Source: Bacteriovoracaceae bacterium (GTDB taxonomy: Bacteria; Bdellovibrionota; Bacteriovoracia; Bacteriovoracales; Bacteriovoracaceae). Taken from it: DNA of 64,000 bases. A program made the translations under genes and the position numbers. Of this stretch, positions 56,100 to 64,000 are shown in pieces; the stretch's first letter is position 1, and the number at the start of each line of letters is the position of its first letter. Where the stretch lies: contig JAEUWD010000002.1 in assembly GCA_016786485.1 (NCBI GenBank), positions 62,001 to 126,000 of the forward strand, written 5' to 3'. The notes below the pieces were generated by a model that saw nothing but the letters and a program-made list of their open reading frames with translations, ran no database searches and was not told where the DNA came from.

Positions 56100-56708
56100 T
56101 TAATTAAGAGGAACAGAAATACCAAGAACAATAGCATTATAACTATTTCTTAAATTAAACTGAGTTTCAAGGTTAGCTATTATCACGTCAGATGAATTAT
56201 CTAATTGAATTCGACCAGTTACACCTAAGGCCAGTGTATTCACAGTTTGATAGTTATTTGCCGTAGAGTTCAACTGTAATTGAAGTGGAATCGCAACGAA
56301 TGGGAAAACTTCGTTTCCATTCACATTAAAGCCTTTCGAAATTGTTGGCGCAAAACCGATGCGGTGAAGCTTTTGATCAAACTCTTTACCGTATGAGTAC
56401 ATACCTTTAACTGAAATACGTGGTTGATAACCATAATCAGGAAATAAACGATAATCAGTCCCAAGGAAGAAACGGTTTTCACGATCACCACTATTTACGC
56501 CATAACCAACGTCCATATTTACGTCGTCAGCTAAACGATTATAGTATCGAAGGTTAACACCTGTGCCTGTGCCGTTGCTGGTATTGTTAGCAAGTTCTGC
56601 GTTGATAACTGAGCTCTTAAGTGAAAATGGGTGAGTTGAAACACCAATATTTTGAGCAAATGCTCTTAGGCTGAATAACATAGCAAGAACGATTAAAATG
56701 TTTTTCAT
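56100..56708 (-). CDS. Outer-membrane beta-barrel protein
   Basis: A 202-residue protein with a signal peptide (MKNILIVLAMLFSLRAFA|Q) and a succession of amphipathic strands with Asn/Gly turns (GVNLRYYNRLADDVNMDVGYG, GTDYRLFPDYGYQPRISVKGMYSYG read in parts). Not recognised beyond a generic small barrel. AGAGAGG precedes the ATG. The HAD phosphatase gene follows 9 bases later. Confidence 0.7.
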   Translation of the reverse strand: MKNILIVLAMLFSLRAFAQNIGVSTHPFSLKSSVINAELANNTSNGTGTGVNLRYYNRLADDVNMDVGYGVNSGDRENRFFLGTDYRLFPDYGYQPRISVKGMYSYGKEFDQKLHRIGFAPTISKGFNVNGNEVFPFVAIPLQLQLNSTANNYQTVNTLALGVTGRIQLDNSSDVIIANLETQFNLRNSYNAIVLGISVPLN

Positions 56709-56787
56709 AAGTACCTCTCTAAAATGTTTTATGAGGCCATTAAACGCTCAATGTCATAGATTGTCTAGTGGGTTTGTGTTTTTTACG

Positions 56788-57450
56788 CTATATCGCGTCA
56801 ATCACGACAATTTCACCATTTTTGATATCTAAAATTGTATTAAAACTACTAAGGTCGCCGCCGGCTTTGCGATTCATAACATCAAACAAATGTCTAAGTT
56901 GTTGTTTTCTAAAGTCTGGAACGTTAGGGTGGCGAAACAGGTACTCAAGCGCAACGCCTTCTCGATATCCAATGACTGCGAGTTTTTGCAGTGGCGAATA
57001 AACCTCAATATCGACCGTTGGAATGCCACGCCCACGCCAAAATTTAAGCAATTCGATGTTCTCTTTTTGATGTTCATTAGCTTGGTCCTTGAAAAATTTT
57101 AGGACCTTTTTTTCACCCGGGCGACCTTCAATCAGCTCACGAACAACATAGTTCTCACCCTCGGCCCCTCCACCTAAAAAATATTCAACCTGATAAACCT
57201 TATCATTAACACCATACTTGGTGCCTTTTGGAATTGAACCGCTAGTATTATAAACACGATGAGGATTAAGCAAATACTCTTCACGAATCTCAGATAAGAC
57301 TTTTTTAAAATCCTTATCCAAATCAAGACTATATTGGCGCGAGCGAGTGAGCGTTTGCTTGATTCGTTTTAGACAACTGGTTATGGCCAGAGCTTCAAAA
57401 CTCTGGATTACCAACAAAAAACTTAAAACTAAAAAGAATCGTCCTTTCAC
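56788..57450 (-). CDS. Exported protein-kinase-like protein
   Basis: About 220 residues from GTG 57450, which gives a good signal peptide (GRFFLVLSFLLVIQSFEALA). An in-frame GTG at 57549 would lie inside the tRNA-His promoter and is unlikely. The mature part resembles a small kinase fold: a glycine loop GGGAEGENYVV, a Lys in KVLKFFK, a catalytic-loop match GGDLSSFN (D+5=N), and a closing IVVIDAI in place of DFG, at the C-terminus. A His is absent before the Asp. Activity is uncertain; an exported kinase-like fold is unusual. Confidence 0.55.
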   Translation of the reverse strand: MKGRFFLVLSFLLVIQSFEALAITSCLKRIKQTLTRSRQYSLDLDKDFKKVLSEIREEYLLNPHRVYNTSGSIPKGTKYGVNDKVYQVEYFLGGGAEGENYVVRELIEGRPGEKKVLKFFKDQANEHQKENIELLKFWRGRGIPTVDIEVYSPLQKLAVIGYREGVALEYLFRHPNVPDFRKQQLRHLFDVMNRKAGGDLSSFNTILDIKNGEIVVIDAI

Positions 57451-57514
57451 CTTGGCTTTATCGGCAAATTGGCCCTTGAACCTTTGACGACCGACTGAAA
57501 GGCTCAAGAAATGA

Positions 57515-57543
57515 TTGACTAATATGGCCTTAAAAATTATAAA
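57515..57543 (+). promoter_or_regulatory. Sigma-70-type promoter of tRNA-His
   Basis: TTGACT (57515-57520), a 17-base spacer and TATAAA (57538-57543), 12 bases ahead of the tRNA. It is close to consensus. Confidence 0.8.
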
Positions 57544-57554
57544 AGACACTCGAG

Positions 57555-57631
57555 CGGTGGCTGTAGTTCAGTTGGTAGAGCAACGGATTGTGATTCCGTG
57601 TGTCGCGGGTTCAAGCCCCGTCAGCCACCCC
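57555..57631 (+). tRNA. tRNA-His (GTG)
   Basis: A full cloverleaf: acceptor GTGGCTG/CAGCCAC, D-arm, anticodon stem ACGGA/TCCGT around loop TTGTGAT with anticodon GTG, and a T-loop with GGTTCAAGC. The extra G-1 (57555) opposite C73 (57628), the identity mark of tRNA-His, is encoded, as is the 3' CCA (57629-57631). Confidence 0.97.
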
Positions 57632-57678
57632 ATTTTTCTTTCGAACTGTTTTCAAAACAACGCGTGATTATAATTAAC

Positions 57679-58203
57679 TCATTCATTTTTTAATCCTATT
57701 TTTTTTCGAATTGGATTGGGGATTTCCGGAAGTGATTCGAGATCGTCCAATCGTTCAAATACAATTTTGAATGTACGTCCTGTCTCATCCTTTAATTTAT
57801 AAATTTCATTTTGAAGACTTTGCTCAAGAACCGTATAACTTCTAAGCTTTGTAAAAATCCGCATGATAGCAATGTTGACTTGAATCGCTTGCTTGCTTTT
57901 AAGAACAGTGGAAAGCATGGCCACGCCATTTTCTGTAAAAAGATGGGGTCGGTATTTATTAATGTAATTATGTGTACTTAGATTGCCCAAGATCACATAT
58001 TGTGATCTTAGATAGGCTAACTCGCTGGAATTTGGTTGAAACATAAAATCTTCAGGAAATCTTTCAGTATTCCTTCTAACAACTTGATTGAGACTCCTTG
58101 TTTCAACTCCATAAAGCTTGGCCAAGTCTGAATCCAACATCACTCGCTGTCCACGAACCACATAAATCATTTTATCTATTTGCAAAACAAGTTCATCACT
58201 CAT
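57679..58203 (-). CDS. ORF6N-domain DNA-binding protein (copy C)
   Basis: A 174-residue paralog of copies A and B: VRGQRVMLDSDLAKLYGVE, RFPEDFMFQ, ENGVAMLSTVLKS, and a coiled-coil tail ending IRKKIGLKNE. The ATG at 58203 has AGGAGG five bases upstream; a GTG one codon earlier is less well placed. A 21-base palindrome at 57989-58009 lies at the same codon position as in the other copies. It ends 48 bases from the 3' end of tRNA-His. An eight-residue insertion (LGNLSTHNYINKYR region) distinguishes it. Confidence 0.9.
   Translation of the reverse strand: MSDELVLQIDKMIYVVRGQRVMLDSDLAKLYGVETRSLNQVVRRNTERFPEDFMFQPNSSELAYLRSQYVILGNLSTHNYINKYRPHLFTENGVAMLSTVLKSKQAIQVNIAIMRIFTKLRSYTVLEQSLQNEIYKLKDETGRTFKIVFERLDDLESLPEIPNPIRKKIGLKNE
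57989..58009. repeat. Near-perfect palindrome inside ORF6N copy C
   Basis: Nine-base arms AAGATCACA and TGTGATCTT flank three central bases. On the coding strand it spells L-R-S-Q-Y-V-I-L. The dyad centre is again the first base of the codon after Gln. The Tyr codon TAT breaks the symmetry by one base; TTT would lengthen it. Confidence 0.92.
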
Positions 58204-58336
58204 CACTACCTCCTACGATTGGAGGCATACTAATGATCAATTAGGCTTAAAGCGAATGTTAGAAGTATTTCGAAGTGTGCTTTTTCAATATTGAATTAAT
58301 GAACAAAAATATAATCATTGCTCACAACAGGCATCT

Positions 58337-59464
58337 ATGCTACCCCTTGGGGCTATGCGAAATTGGCTTATTTTATTCATCTTTTTGTTAGTTTCACCTC
58401 TGAGCGGACACGCCCAGAGCCAATATTCTCATCTCAATACTCCACTAGAAGCCGAAGTCGGACGTCCCTTGCAATTACCTGATTGGTTTTTAAATATGAT
58501 ACCTAAAAAGCTTCGCCCCAAACTATTTAAAAAACTTTTAAACGATATCAAAATTGAAACACCTGAAAGCATGTTAGAGCGAATGCAATTAGCTACAGGT
58601 GATTCTAGCGAATTATCTTACGGTTATAATGGTGTCGCCTTCAAAACCGATGAACTTGTCACAAAACTTAATATTCACGCTTTTTGTGATAGGGATTGGC
58701 AGCAAAAAGTTTTACGTCCATCGAGCACAAGTTGGTACCAATTATTACCGTTATTAAGCCCAGGGGCGATTGAGCGCCGAAATGAATTACTGGGCTGGGG
58801 TGGCGACACGAGCGCTTCACTTTATAAAGAAATTTTAGGTGCACTGATTTGGAAAACCTATAACCCAAAAGATACAACACGTTTGATAGTAAGCACTGAT
58901 TTCCAAGGCTTTCAACGGGCCTTTGTTCCTGGTGTTACGCTACGGCAGGTTTTAGCTGATTCTGATACTCCATATAATATGCAAGCTATTTGGAAACAAT
59001 TTGTGGTTTTGCAAAATACGGCAGAGAACATTTTGAAAGATACTGGACTTACGATCGATCTGATTAGTGCTGCCAACTTATTAGTTTCGGGCGAATACGA
59101 TCGGCCAGTCCTTACTCCGATTGATTTTGAACTGATGGTACCATCAGCAGAAACTTATCAATATTATGAAGCACGTAATACTAAGCTTCCTCTCACCGGG
59201 CAACCTTTGAATTTACAATGGGTCCGTTGGCCACTGATGCCAGAAAATATTTTGATTCAAAATCTATGGAACTTAAATTTTAATCAAGCGATCGATTATA
59301 TTAAAGCTCGTTTTAATATTACCAATACTGAAGCGGCCATTCGAAAACTGGCAACGATTCCTAAATTTCCTATACCGTTTTTTGATTTCGCACAAAACTA
59401 CAATAATATTGATGAAGCGATCAAGAGAACGACTACAGGCAAGTGCGATGGGTACATTTTTTAG
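58337..59464 (+). CDS. Exported protein, remotely kinase-like, unknown
   Basis: A 375-residue protein with a signal peptide (WLILFIFLLVSPLSGHA|Q). The ATG at 58337 has AGG nearby; another at 58355 is possible. A TATAAT at 58310-58315 suggests a promoter. Segments VAFKT...VTKLNI, FVPGVTLRQVL, and LISAANLL...LTPIDFE are arranged like the strand-Lys, hinge and N...DFE of phosphotransferase folds, but the catalytic Asp spacing is off by one. I rate this only as a hint. Confidence 0.55.
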   Translation: MLPLGAMRNWLILFIFLLVSPLSGHAQSQYSHLNTPLEAEVGRPLQLPDWFLNMIPKKLRPKLFKKLLNDIKIETPESMLERMQLATGDSSELSYGYNGVAFKTDELVTKLNIHAFCDRDWQQKVLRPSSTSWYQLLPLLSPGAIERRNELLGWGGDTSASLYKEILGALIWKTYNPKDTTRLIVSTDFQGFQRAFVPGVTLRQVLADSDTPYNMQAIWKQFVVLQNTAENILKDTGLTIDLISAANLLVSGEYDRPVLTPIDFELMVPSAETYQYYEARNTKLPLTGQPLNLQWVRWPLMPENILIQNLWNLNFNQAIDYIKARFNITNTEAAIRKLATIPKFPIPFFDFAQNYNNIDEAIKRTTTGKCDGYIF

Positions 59465-59468
59465 GAAC

Positions 59469-60206
59469 ATGGCACTCTTGCGCCAGTACAGTGGGTATGG
59501 GACGATAAGTTTCATGTTGATAACATTGCTTCTCTATTTTTCTTACCTCGCTTCAGCTAATTCACATTGTGATCTCAATATGACTATGCCTTGCTGGGTG
59601 GAAGCCAGTCGCATTCGTCCAACTCAGTTTGCTTTAGGTATGGGAACAGTACCAGATAATATTGCAAAACTTGAAAAAGCTTATGCTAAAGAAAAGATGT
59701 ACGATTTTTGGATCAAAAAAAATCTCAATGCCGTTCGCTCGCATGAAGGTTGGTATTATATTTCTGATGGCCATCACACGGTAGCAGGACTCATCTACTC
59801 CCAACAAATTCCGCTCGCTGCTAAGTATGTCATGTTTACTAGTCTAGAACAAATGGAGTACTTAAGTACTGAAGATTTTAAACGTTATTTGATTCAATCG
59901 AACAAAACTTTTCTCTATGATAATTTATTTAATTTAAGAACATTTGAAGAATTGCCAACTGATTTTTATCAAATGCAAGATAGTGCTTACCGCACTTTCT
60001 CCGAATTAGTTCTTGATAACGAAGGCTATTGCAAAGTTCCCGTTTTGTACTTGGAATTTATTTGGGCCCATTATTTTATGAATCAGCTTAATCGTCGCGG
60101 AATTTATTTCAGAAATTCTTTCGATAATCTAGAAAGTTACCTCGATCTAGGCTTACAACTGGCCCGAGACCAAGCCGCTAGTCAATTACCAGGGTATGGC
60201 TGCTAG
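59469..60206 (+). CDS. Exported ParBc_2-like protein
   Basis: A 245-residue protein. ATG 59469 gives a positive n-region and signal core (ITLLLYFSYLASA); ATG 59514 is the alternative. The mature part matches the ParBc_2 (putative ParB-like nuclease) pattern: S.IRPTQFALGMGTV near the front and YYISDGHHTVAGL with paired His. These proteins occur in exported bacterial sets; their chemistry is unproven. It starts 4 bases after the preceding gene ends and likely forms a transcript with it. Confidence 0.65.
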   Translation: MALLRQYSGYGTISFMLITLLLYFSYLASANSHCDLNMTMPCWVEASRIRPTQFALGMGTVPDNIAKLEKAYAKEKMYDFWIKKNLNAVRSHEGWYYISDGHHTVAGLIYSQQIPLAAKYVMFTSLEQMEYLSTEDFKRYLIQSNKTFLYDNLFNLRTFEELPTDFYQMQDSAYRTFSELVLDNEGYCKVPVLYLEFIWAHYFMNQLNRRGIYFRNSFDNLESYLDLGLQLARDQAASQLPGYGC

Positions 60207-60325
60207 TTCGTTTATCTTAGTTGAGAGATCTGAGCAATACCTGCAAAGCCACTTAGCGTTATTGACAATAATGTGTATTCAGTTTTTACTTTTATGAAAT
60301 AAAACTCTTTCACGAAGGAAGAAAC

Positions 60326-60898
60326 ATGAAAACACTGACGGTTTTAGTCTTTTTATTATCAATTTCTGTTGCTCAAGCCAGTTGTTTAAGCACTTACTAT
60401 TCAAAAAATATCAGAGTTCCAAATCAAAAATTAACTCGTATTGGTTACGGCACACTTGGTGTTATTGGTGCAGGTGTTGTCGCCGCTTATACGGGTGGCA
60501 TTGGAGCTTTCATGCCTTTTTTCGGCGCCACAACAGGAGCCGTTTTTTCAGGCGTAAAAATTTCCGCCAATGATAAAAGAGTAAAAGCGCTACGCTTAGT
60601 CGCTGAAGCGCGCGGAGAAACTGCTAAATATATGAGACAACTTCCGTATTTTGGTGATCGACGAGTGATTGATACAGATAGCTACTTCTCAGCTGAGTTG
60701 AATAAAAAAGAACTCGAGAAAACTTACACTAAAATCAATAAACATTATCAAAAAAAATATGGCCATTCGCTAGCGATGAATGTGTTTAAAGACGCGATTA
60801 TCCATGGTGATGAGAATAAAGCTTTCTGTAGCACCTCCAAAAAATTTAATAGTAAAACCATCATGGCTTACTTACGTTCTGAATTAATAGGTCAGTAA
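60326..60898 (+). CDS. Exported protein of unknown function
   Basis: A 190-residue protein with a signal peptide (VLVFLLSISVAQA|S) and an AAGGAAG ribosome site. A Gly/Ala-rich hydrophobic stretch (GYGTLGVIGAGVVAAYTGGIGAF) follows, which could insert in a membrane. The rest is basic and helical. No family recognised. The next gene starts 2 bases after its stop. Confidence 0.6.
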   Translation: MKTLTVLVFLLSISVAQASCLSTYYSKNIRVPNQKLTRIGYGTLGVIGAGVVAAYTGGIGAFMPFFGATTGAVFSGVKISANDKRVKALRLVAEARGETAKYMRQLPYFGDRRVIDTDSYFSAELNKKELEKTYTKINKHYQKKYGHSLAMNVFKDAIIHGDENKAFCSTSKKFNSKTIMAYLRSELIGQ

Positions 60899-60899
60899 T

Positions 60900-61451
60900 A
60901 TGAAATTCATCGTATTCGCAGGTTTTTTTTTAGCATCCGTTTTTGATTTGTACGCCTGTCAGGGTGGTCAAGAATTTACCATCCAAAAAGGTTCACACAA
61001 ATCGAAGCCCCGTAAATTTGCTTTTGTTTCGGGAAAAACTTTTAAGTTTTCTGCCTGCTTTGATTCATCAGCGAAATATAATCTCGGAAACGTGAATCAA
61101 TTTGATACGAATAAACTTTTTGGTCACTCCGATTGTACCGCCCTCCATACGAAGCACAGCGCTCGTTTTGGTTGGTTGTGGAATACAGAGAAACAAAAAA
61201 TCGACATCATGGCCTTTGTTCATGCAAATTCTCAATTCAGTTATGAATACATGGGAGAAATGGGAATCAATGAAAAAGCTGATTTTAAAATTCAAACACT
61301 CGACAATCATTATCAGTTTGAATTCAAAGGTAAGTCACTAAAGATGGCACGCGGATGTAGTCAAAAAAATCCAATTCGCTATAAGCTTTATCCCTATTTT
61401 GGCGGTAACGAAACAGCTCCACATAAAATTCAAATTAATATTTGGGATTAA
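60900..61451 (+). CDS. Exported protein of unknown function
   Basis: A 183-residue protein with a signal peptide (FIVFAGFFLASVFDLYA|C), possibly ending at a Cys but without a convincing lipobox. The chain is beta-rich, with three cysteines and a closing YFGGNETAPHKIQINI, which reads like a repeated motif of small secreted proteins in related bacteria (impression, not verified). It begins 2 bases after the preceding stop and precedes the MipA-like gene by 8 bases. Confidence 0.6.
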   Translation: MKFIVFAGFFLASVFDLYACQGGQEFTIQKGSHKSKPRKFAFVSGKTFKFSACFDSSAKYNLGNVNQFDTNKLFGHSDCTALHTKHSARFGWLWNTEKQKIDIMAFVHANSQFSYEYMGEMGINEKADFKIQTLDNHYQFEFKGKSLKMARGCSQKNPIRYKLYPYFGGNETAPHKIQINIWD

Positions 61452-61459
61452 AAAAATAA

Positions 61460-62242
61460 ATGCTCTTAAATTTACTTATTATCCTTTTAGGATTTTCTAC
61501 ACCCGCTTTGGCAGAAGAAAATCAGTATAACTTTGGCGTCGGGGTAATGAGTATATCCTTAAACCATTATCGCGGCTCAGACCAATCACTGAACTACACG
61601 TTTCCCATGCCCTACATTTACTACAAAGGTAAAAGAATAGAAGCTGATAGCTCACTGATTAATGGGAAATTCTACACTTCACGTTTTTTAACAGTAAAAT
61701 TAACTTTTTCTGCTAATCCCAGAGTCGAATCTGAAACTAACGTGGCCAGACAGGGTATGCCTGAGCTTAATTGGACTTTTGGTGTCGGTCCACTGCTTGT
61801 GTTTCATATTATAAAAACACCTCGGTTTGATTTTCAACTTGAACACGCCATAAGGCGTGAGTTTGAAACTGATTTTAAATACACCAAAGCTATTGGTATT
61901 TCCCAAGCCAGTTACATCACATTTAGAAAAAATCAGATTGGACCACGCGATTGGTCGATGGAAGTGGCCTTTGGTTACTTACAAGGCGATAAAAATCTGC
62001 ATAATTATTTTTATACTGTAGACCCTGCGTTTGCTAACGGTGGTCGCCCTGCTTATCAGGCCAAGGGTGGCTTTTCTGGGAAAACCGTCATCGCTACATA
62101 TCGCAATAGCTGGGGCAACGTTTTGATTTTCCCCTTCGTTCGCTATGATGATCTTAGTGGCGCCGTTTTCGAAGATAGTCCACTCGTAAAAAAGAAGAGC
62201 TACTTCATGGGCGGGGCCGGTTTATTCTATCTTTTTGACTAA
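61460..62242 (+). CDS. MipA/OmpV-family outer-membrane protein
   Basis: A 260-residue barrel with signal peptide (LLIILLGFSTPALA|E). It shows the MipA pattern: an opening YRGSDQS...FPMPYIYYKG, a GVGPLLVF strand, and a final ...GGAGLFYLFD. MipA/OmpV proteins are barrels, some interacting with the murein hydrolase MltA and PBP1B. It is the fourth gene of a plus-strand run of exported proteins. Confidence 0.75.
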   Translation: MLLNLLIILLGFSTPALAEENQYNFGVGVMSISLNHYRGSDQSLNYTFPMPYIYYKGKRIEADSSLINGKFYTSRFLTVKLTFSANPRVESETNVARQGMPELNWTFGVGPLLVFHIIKTPRFDFQLEHAIRREFETDFKYTKAIGISQASYITFRKNQIGPRDWSMEVAFGYLQGDKNLHNYFYTVDPAFANGGRPAYQAKGGFSGKTVIATYRNSWGNVLIFPFVRYDDLSGAVFEDSPLVKKKSYFMGGAGLFYLFD

Positions 62243-62274
62243 TTTATAGTCTCCTTCCATCCGATAATATCGCT

Positions 62275-62763
62275 ATGATGATATTGATTATACTTTTTTC
62301 AACATACTTAAATGCTCAGGTTTATAAAGAACCGAAAGATGCTTTAGAGCAATATCGAAAAGTTTACCAAGCTGAACAACAAAAACAATTTGGTGATATT
62401 GAATATATTATTATTTCCGATATCACACCAACCACGACTCACACACAACGAATTGAAAATAAGTGCGAAAAAACTGTTCGCTACACTTATCAAATCGCTG
62501 AGGATTTATGGTTTTACCAATTTTACAAACAACCTAAAAGTTACGGCGAAGTCGTGATTGAATGCGTTTCGGTTTTTGAAACTGGTGGCAAGGCTTGCTC
62601 CACTGTCGTTGATGAATATACTTATGCTCCTACTGTTTGCGCCTTCGTCACAGATACAATTCACTCAGATGGTACAGAAGTTAATCAAAATTCTCGAGGC
62701 ACGCTCAAATCACAAGAAATCGAAGAGCATAACAAACAAATTAAGCGTTCAAAGTCGCAATAA
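62275..62763 (+). CDS. Short exported protein of unknown function
   Basis: A 162-residue protein with a short signal-like start (MILIILFSTYLNA|Q). The middle is beta-rich with four cysteines (NKCEKTVRY, IECVSVF, KACSTVV, TVCAFV); the tail is polar. GATAAT ends 6 bases before the first ATG and no ribosome site is present, so a leaderless start is likely. Two adjacent ATGs (62275, 62278) are possible. It overlaps the convergent U32 gene by 23 bases. Confidence 0.55.
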   Translation: MMILIILFSTYLNAQVYKEPKDALEQYRKVYQAEQQKQFGDIEYIIISDITPTTTHTQRIENKCEKTVRYTYQIAEDLWFYQFYKQPKSYGEVVIECVSVFETGGKACSTVVDEYTYAPTVCAFVTDTIHSDGTEVNQNSRGTLKSQEIEEHNKQIKRSKSQ

Positions 62764-64000
62764 CTTTTTTACGATCTTTATAAATCTTAACATCATTTAA
62801 CTGCCCCGAACTTAACCCATACTTTTCAGTTAAACCTAGTTGATTCATAGCATCTGACAATGACAATTCTTGTGCAAAGAAAGCTAAGTATGTTTTGATT
62901 TTTACACTTAATTCAGCTGCGGTTTCATTGAGTAATTCTAAACGATAATGTTGAACACCTAATTGTTTCAATTCTTCTAATAAAAAAGCTGCTGATTGTG
63001 GAGTGCTCTTATAAAAAGTATTACGACATTCGTGATCGGCCTTAAGAAAGTGATTAATACCATAAGAATCTTTTAATTCTACCGTATGCTTTTCACAAGG
63101 CTTACCACAATCTTTAAAACTTGTTCCGTTACTTAAAGTAGCTGCGAACACACAATGCTCCATATGAAACTCAGGCATATAATGATGAAGCGTAACTTCG
63201 AGGCCTGATTCAGAAATTTGATTCGCTAATCCTAGTAATTGATTCTTGTTCAAATCATAAGAAGCATTAATAACTTTTAAGCCTTTCGCTTTTAGGTATT
63301 GATAACTTTCTGAGTTAGTCACATTTAGACTAAAATCTCCCCACACTTCGAAATTTTGCCCTAAGAAATAATGAGCAGCACCTAGGTTTCTCGCTAAGAT
63401 AAAATCAGGCGCCAAACGTTCAATAGTGCGGAGGTTATAATACTCTTTTGGTTTTAAAATTCGAGTGGTAGCGATACCCGTTTTGATTTTCTGAGTACGT
63501 AACGCCGTAAGTGAAGCTGAATAGTCTTTTCCAAATTCAAAATCTAAAATGACAACGCCCAAATGCTTGAGATTAAAATTTTCAAGTTCTGCAACAAAAG
63601 CCTCAACTTGTTCTTTTGAACGAAGAACTAAATTGAGTTGTGGCATGTCGACAAATGACTTTAAAGTTTTACTCGCCAACGAATATTCATTCACTTTCTC
63701 CGTATTCGGTTTTGTTCTTAGAGCATTTAAATTTTCGATCATTTCTTTTTTGATCTTTTTTAATTCTTTATGATGTAGAAAAACATCTCCCTTAATCATG
63801 ACATCACATTCAGTAATGGTATAAACGCTAGACGATAACGCATTTAATTCTTCAAGTGCCACTTCTTTACTAAGCTTGGAGGTTTTTGCTGGTTGTAAAA
63901 AGGCTTCGGATAAACAAACGACTTCATTATTATCAATATCTTTTGCTATCAGTTTTAAACGCTGACCAACTTCACCTTGCAACTGAATACGTAATGGGAT
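62741..64000 (-). CDS. Peptidase U32-family protein (N-terminus beyond window)
   Basis: The frame is open to base 64000, so the TTG at 63982 is only an internal codon and the true start lies outside. The visible ~419 residues contain the collagenase-like U32 segment with its cysteine signature (HHYMPEFHMEHCVFA...CGKPC, then ECRNTFYK), where family members such as RlhA bind a [4Fe-4S] cluster, after a DUF3656-like helical part. Likely function is rRNA/tRNA hydroxylation or a related radical-type chemistry; assignment beyond the family is uncertain. Confidence 0.85.
   Translation of the reverse strand: MPLRIQLQGEVGQRLKLIAKDIDNNEVVCLSEAFLQPAKTSKLSKEVALEELNALSSSVYTITECDVMIKGDVFLHHKELKKIKKEMIENLNALRTKPNTEKVNEYSLASKTLKSFVDMPQLNLVLRSKEQVEAFVAELENFNLKHLGVVILDFEFGKDYSASLTALRTQKIKTGIATTRILKPKEYYNLRTIERLAPDFILARNLGAAHYFLGQNFEVWGDFSLNVTNSESYQYLKAKGLKVINASYDLNKNQLLGLANQISESGLEVTLHHYMPEFHMEHCVFAATLSNGTSFKDCGKPCEKHTVELKDSYGINHFLKADHECRNTFYKSTPQSAAFLLEELKQLGVQHYRLELLNETAAELSVKIKTYLAFFAQELSLSDAMNQLGLTEKYGLSSGQLNDVKIYKDRKKVIATLNA

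Noticed and set aside
57451-57549. Extended N-terminus for the kinase-like gene from GTG 57549
   Set aside because: It would place the start inside the tRNA-His promoter, without a ribosome site, and bury the signal peptide.
62741-63982. U32 gene treated as complete with a TTG start at 63982
   Set aside because: The frame stays open to the window edge and the product lacks the family's N-terminal domain, so it is truncated by the window.

Overview
The window reads as ordinary chromosome of an AT-rich Gram-negative bacterium. Outer-membrane biology is everywhere: an LptF/LptG permease, a MipA/OmpV-like barrel, several small barrels with signal peptides, lipoproteins, and the murein enzymes MtgA and MltD. 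The abundance of exported proteins of unknown function, the giant cysteine-rich prepilins, and the co-occurrence of RodZ-like, PrkA and potassium-uptake genes suggest a Bdellovibrionota member (Bacteriovorax/Peredibacter-like). This placement is an inference; no rRNA gene is present to confirm it.

Layout. 1-5.2 kb: left-truncated MsbA-type ABC exporter, GmhB-like phosphatase, RecO with a compact SF2 helicase, NifU-like scaffold and small exported proteins. 5.2-13.4 kb: one long minus-strand gene string, reading TrkH/KtrB, TrkA/KtrA, a HAMP/PAS membrane sensor, LepA, an unknown protein, UDP-glucose dehydrogenase and a nitrilase-family amidase. 13.4-19.9 kb: 23S m5U-type methyltransferase, TPR lipoprotein, RodZ-like protein, LptF/G permease, PepA and TrmL. 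19.9-28.7 kb: two ORF6N genes, barrels, MtgA, MltD, Lgt. 28.9-36.8 kb: four prepilin-like genes, two of them very large and cysteine-rich. 37.0-41.1 kb: rplU, rpmA, obgE, rsfS, rlmH and pfkA, interrupted by one antisense coiled-coil gene. 41.1-56.7 kb: orphan ComM N-domain, glutamate dehydrogenase, ParA/ParB, cysteine desulfurase, a degenerate 5'-nucleotidase-like lipoprotein, an FGE-like exported protein, PrkA, RluA and an HAD phosphatase. 56.8-64 kb: exported kinase-like protein, tRNA-His, a third ORF6N gene, a run of exported proteins, and a U32 peptidase cut by the right edge.

Most notable observation. The three ORF6N-domain genes (19908-20411, 26548-27054, 57679-58203) each carry a perfect or near-perfect DNA palindrome inside the coding sequence, at the same codon position. 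The dyad centre is always the first base of the codon after a conserved Gln (CAA). The palindrome sequences differ between the three genes, but both halves have changed together, so the encoded residues on either side of the Gln covary (F/G in one, S/V in the other two). This looks like selection for palindromicity itself: a gene-specific, self-carried DNA site.

A second recurring signal is an extended -10 box (TGnTAnnnT-like) placed 6-8 bases before an ATG that lacks a Shine-Dalgarno sequence. It occurs at several genes and suggests leaderless mRNAs. No intergenic gap exceeds about 300 bases. No CRISPR array, insertion sequence, rRNA or prophage was seen.
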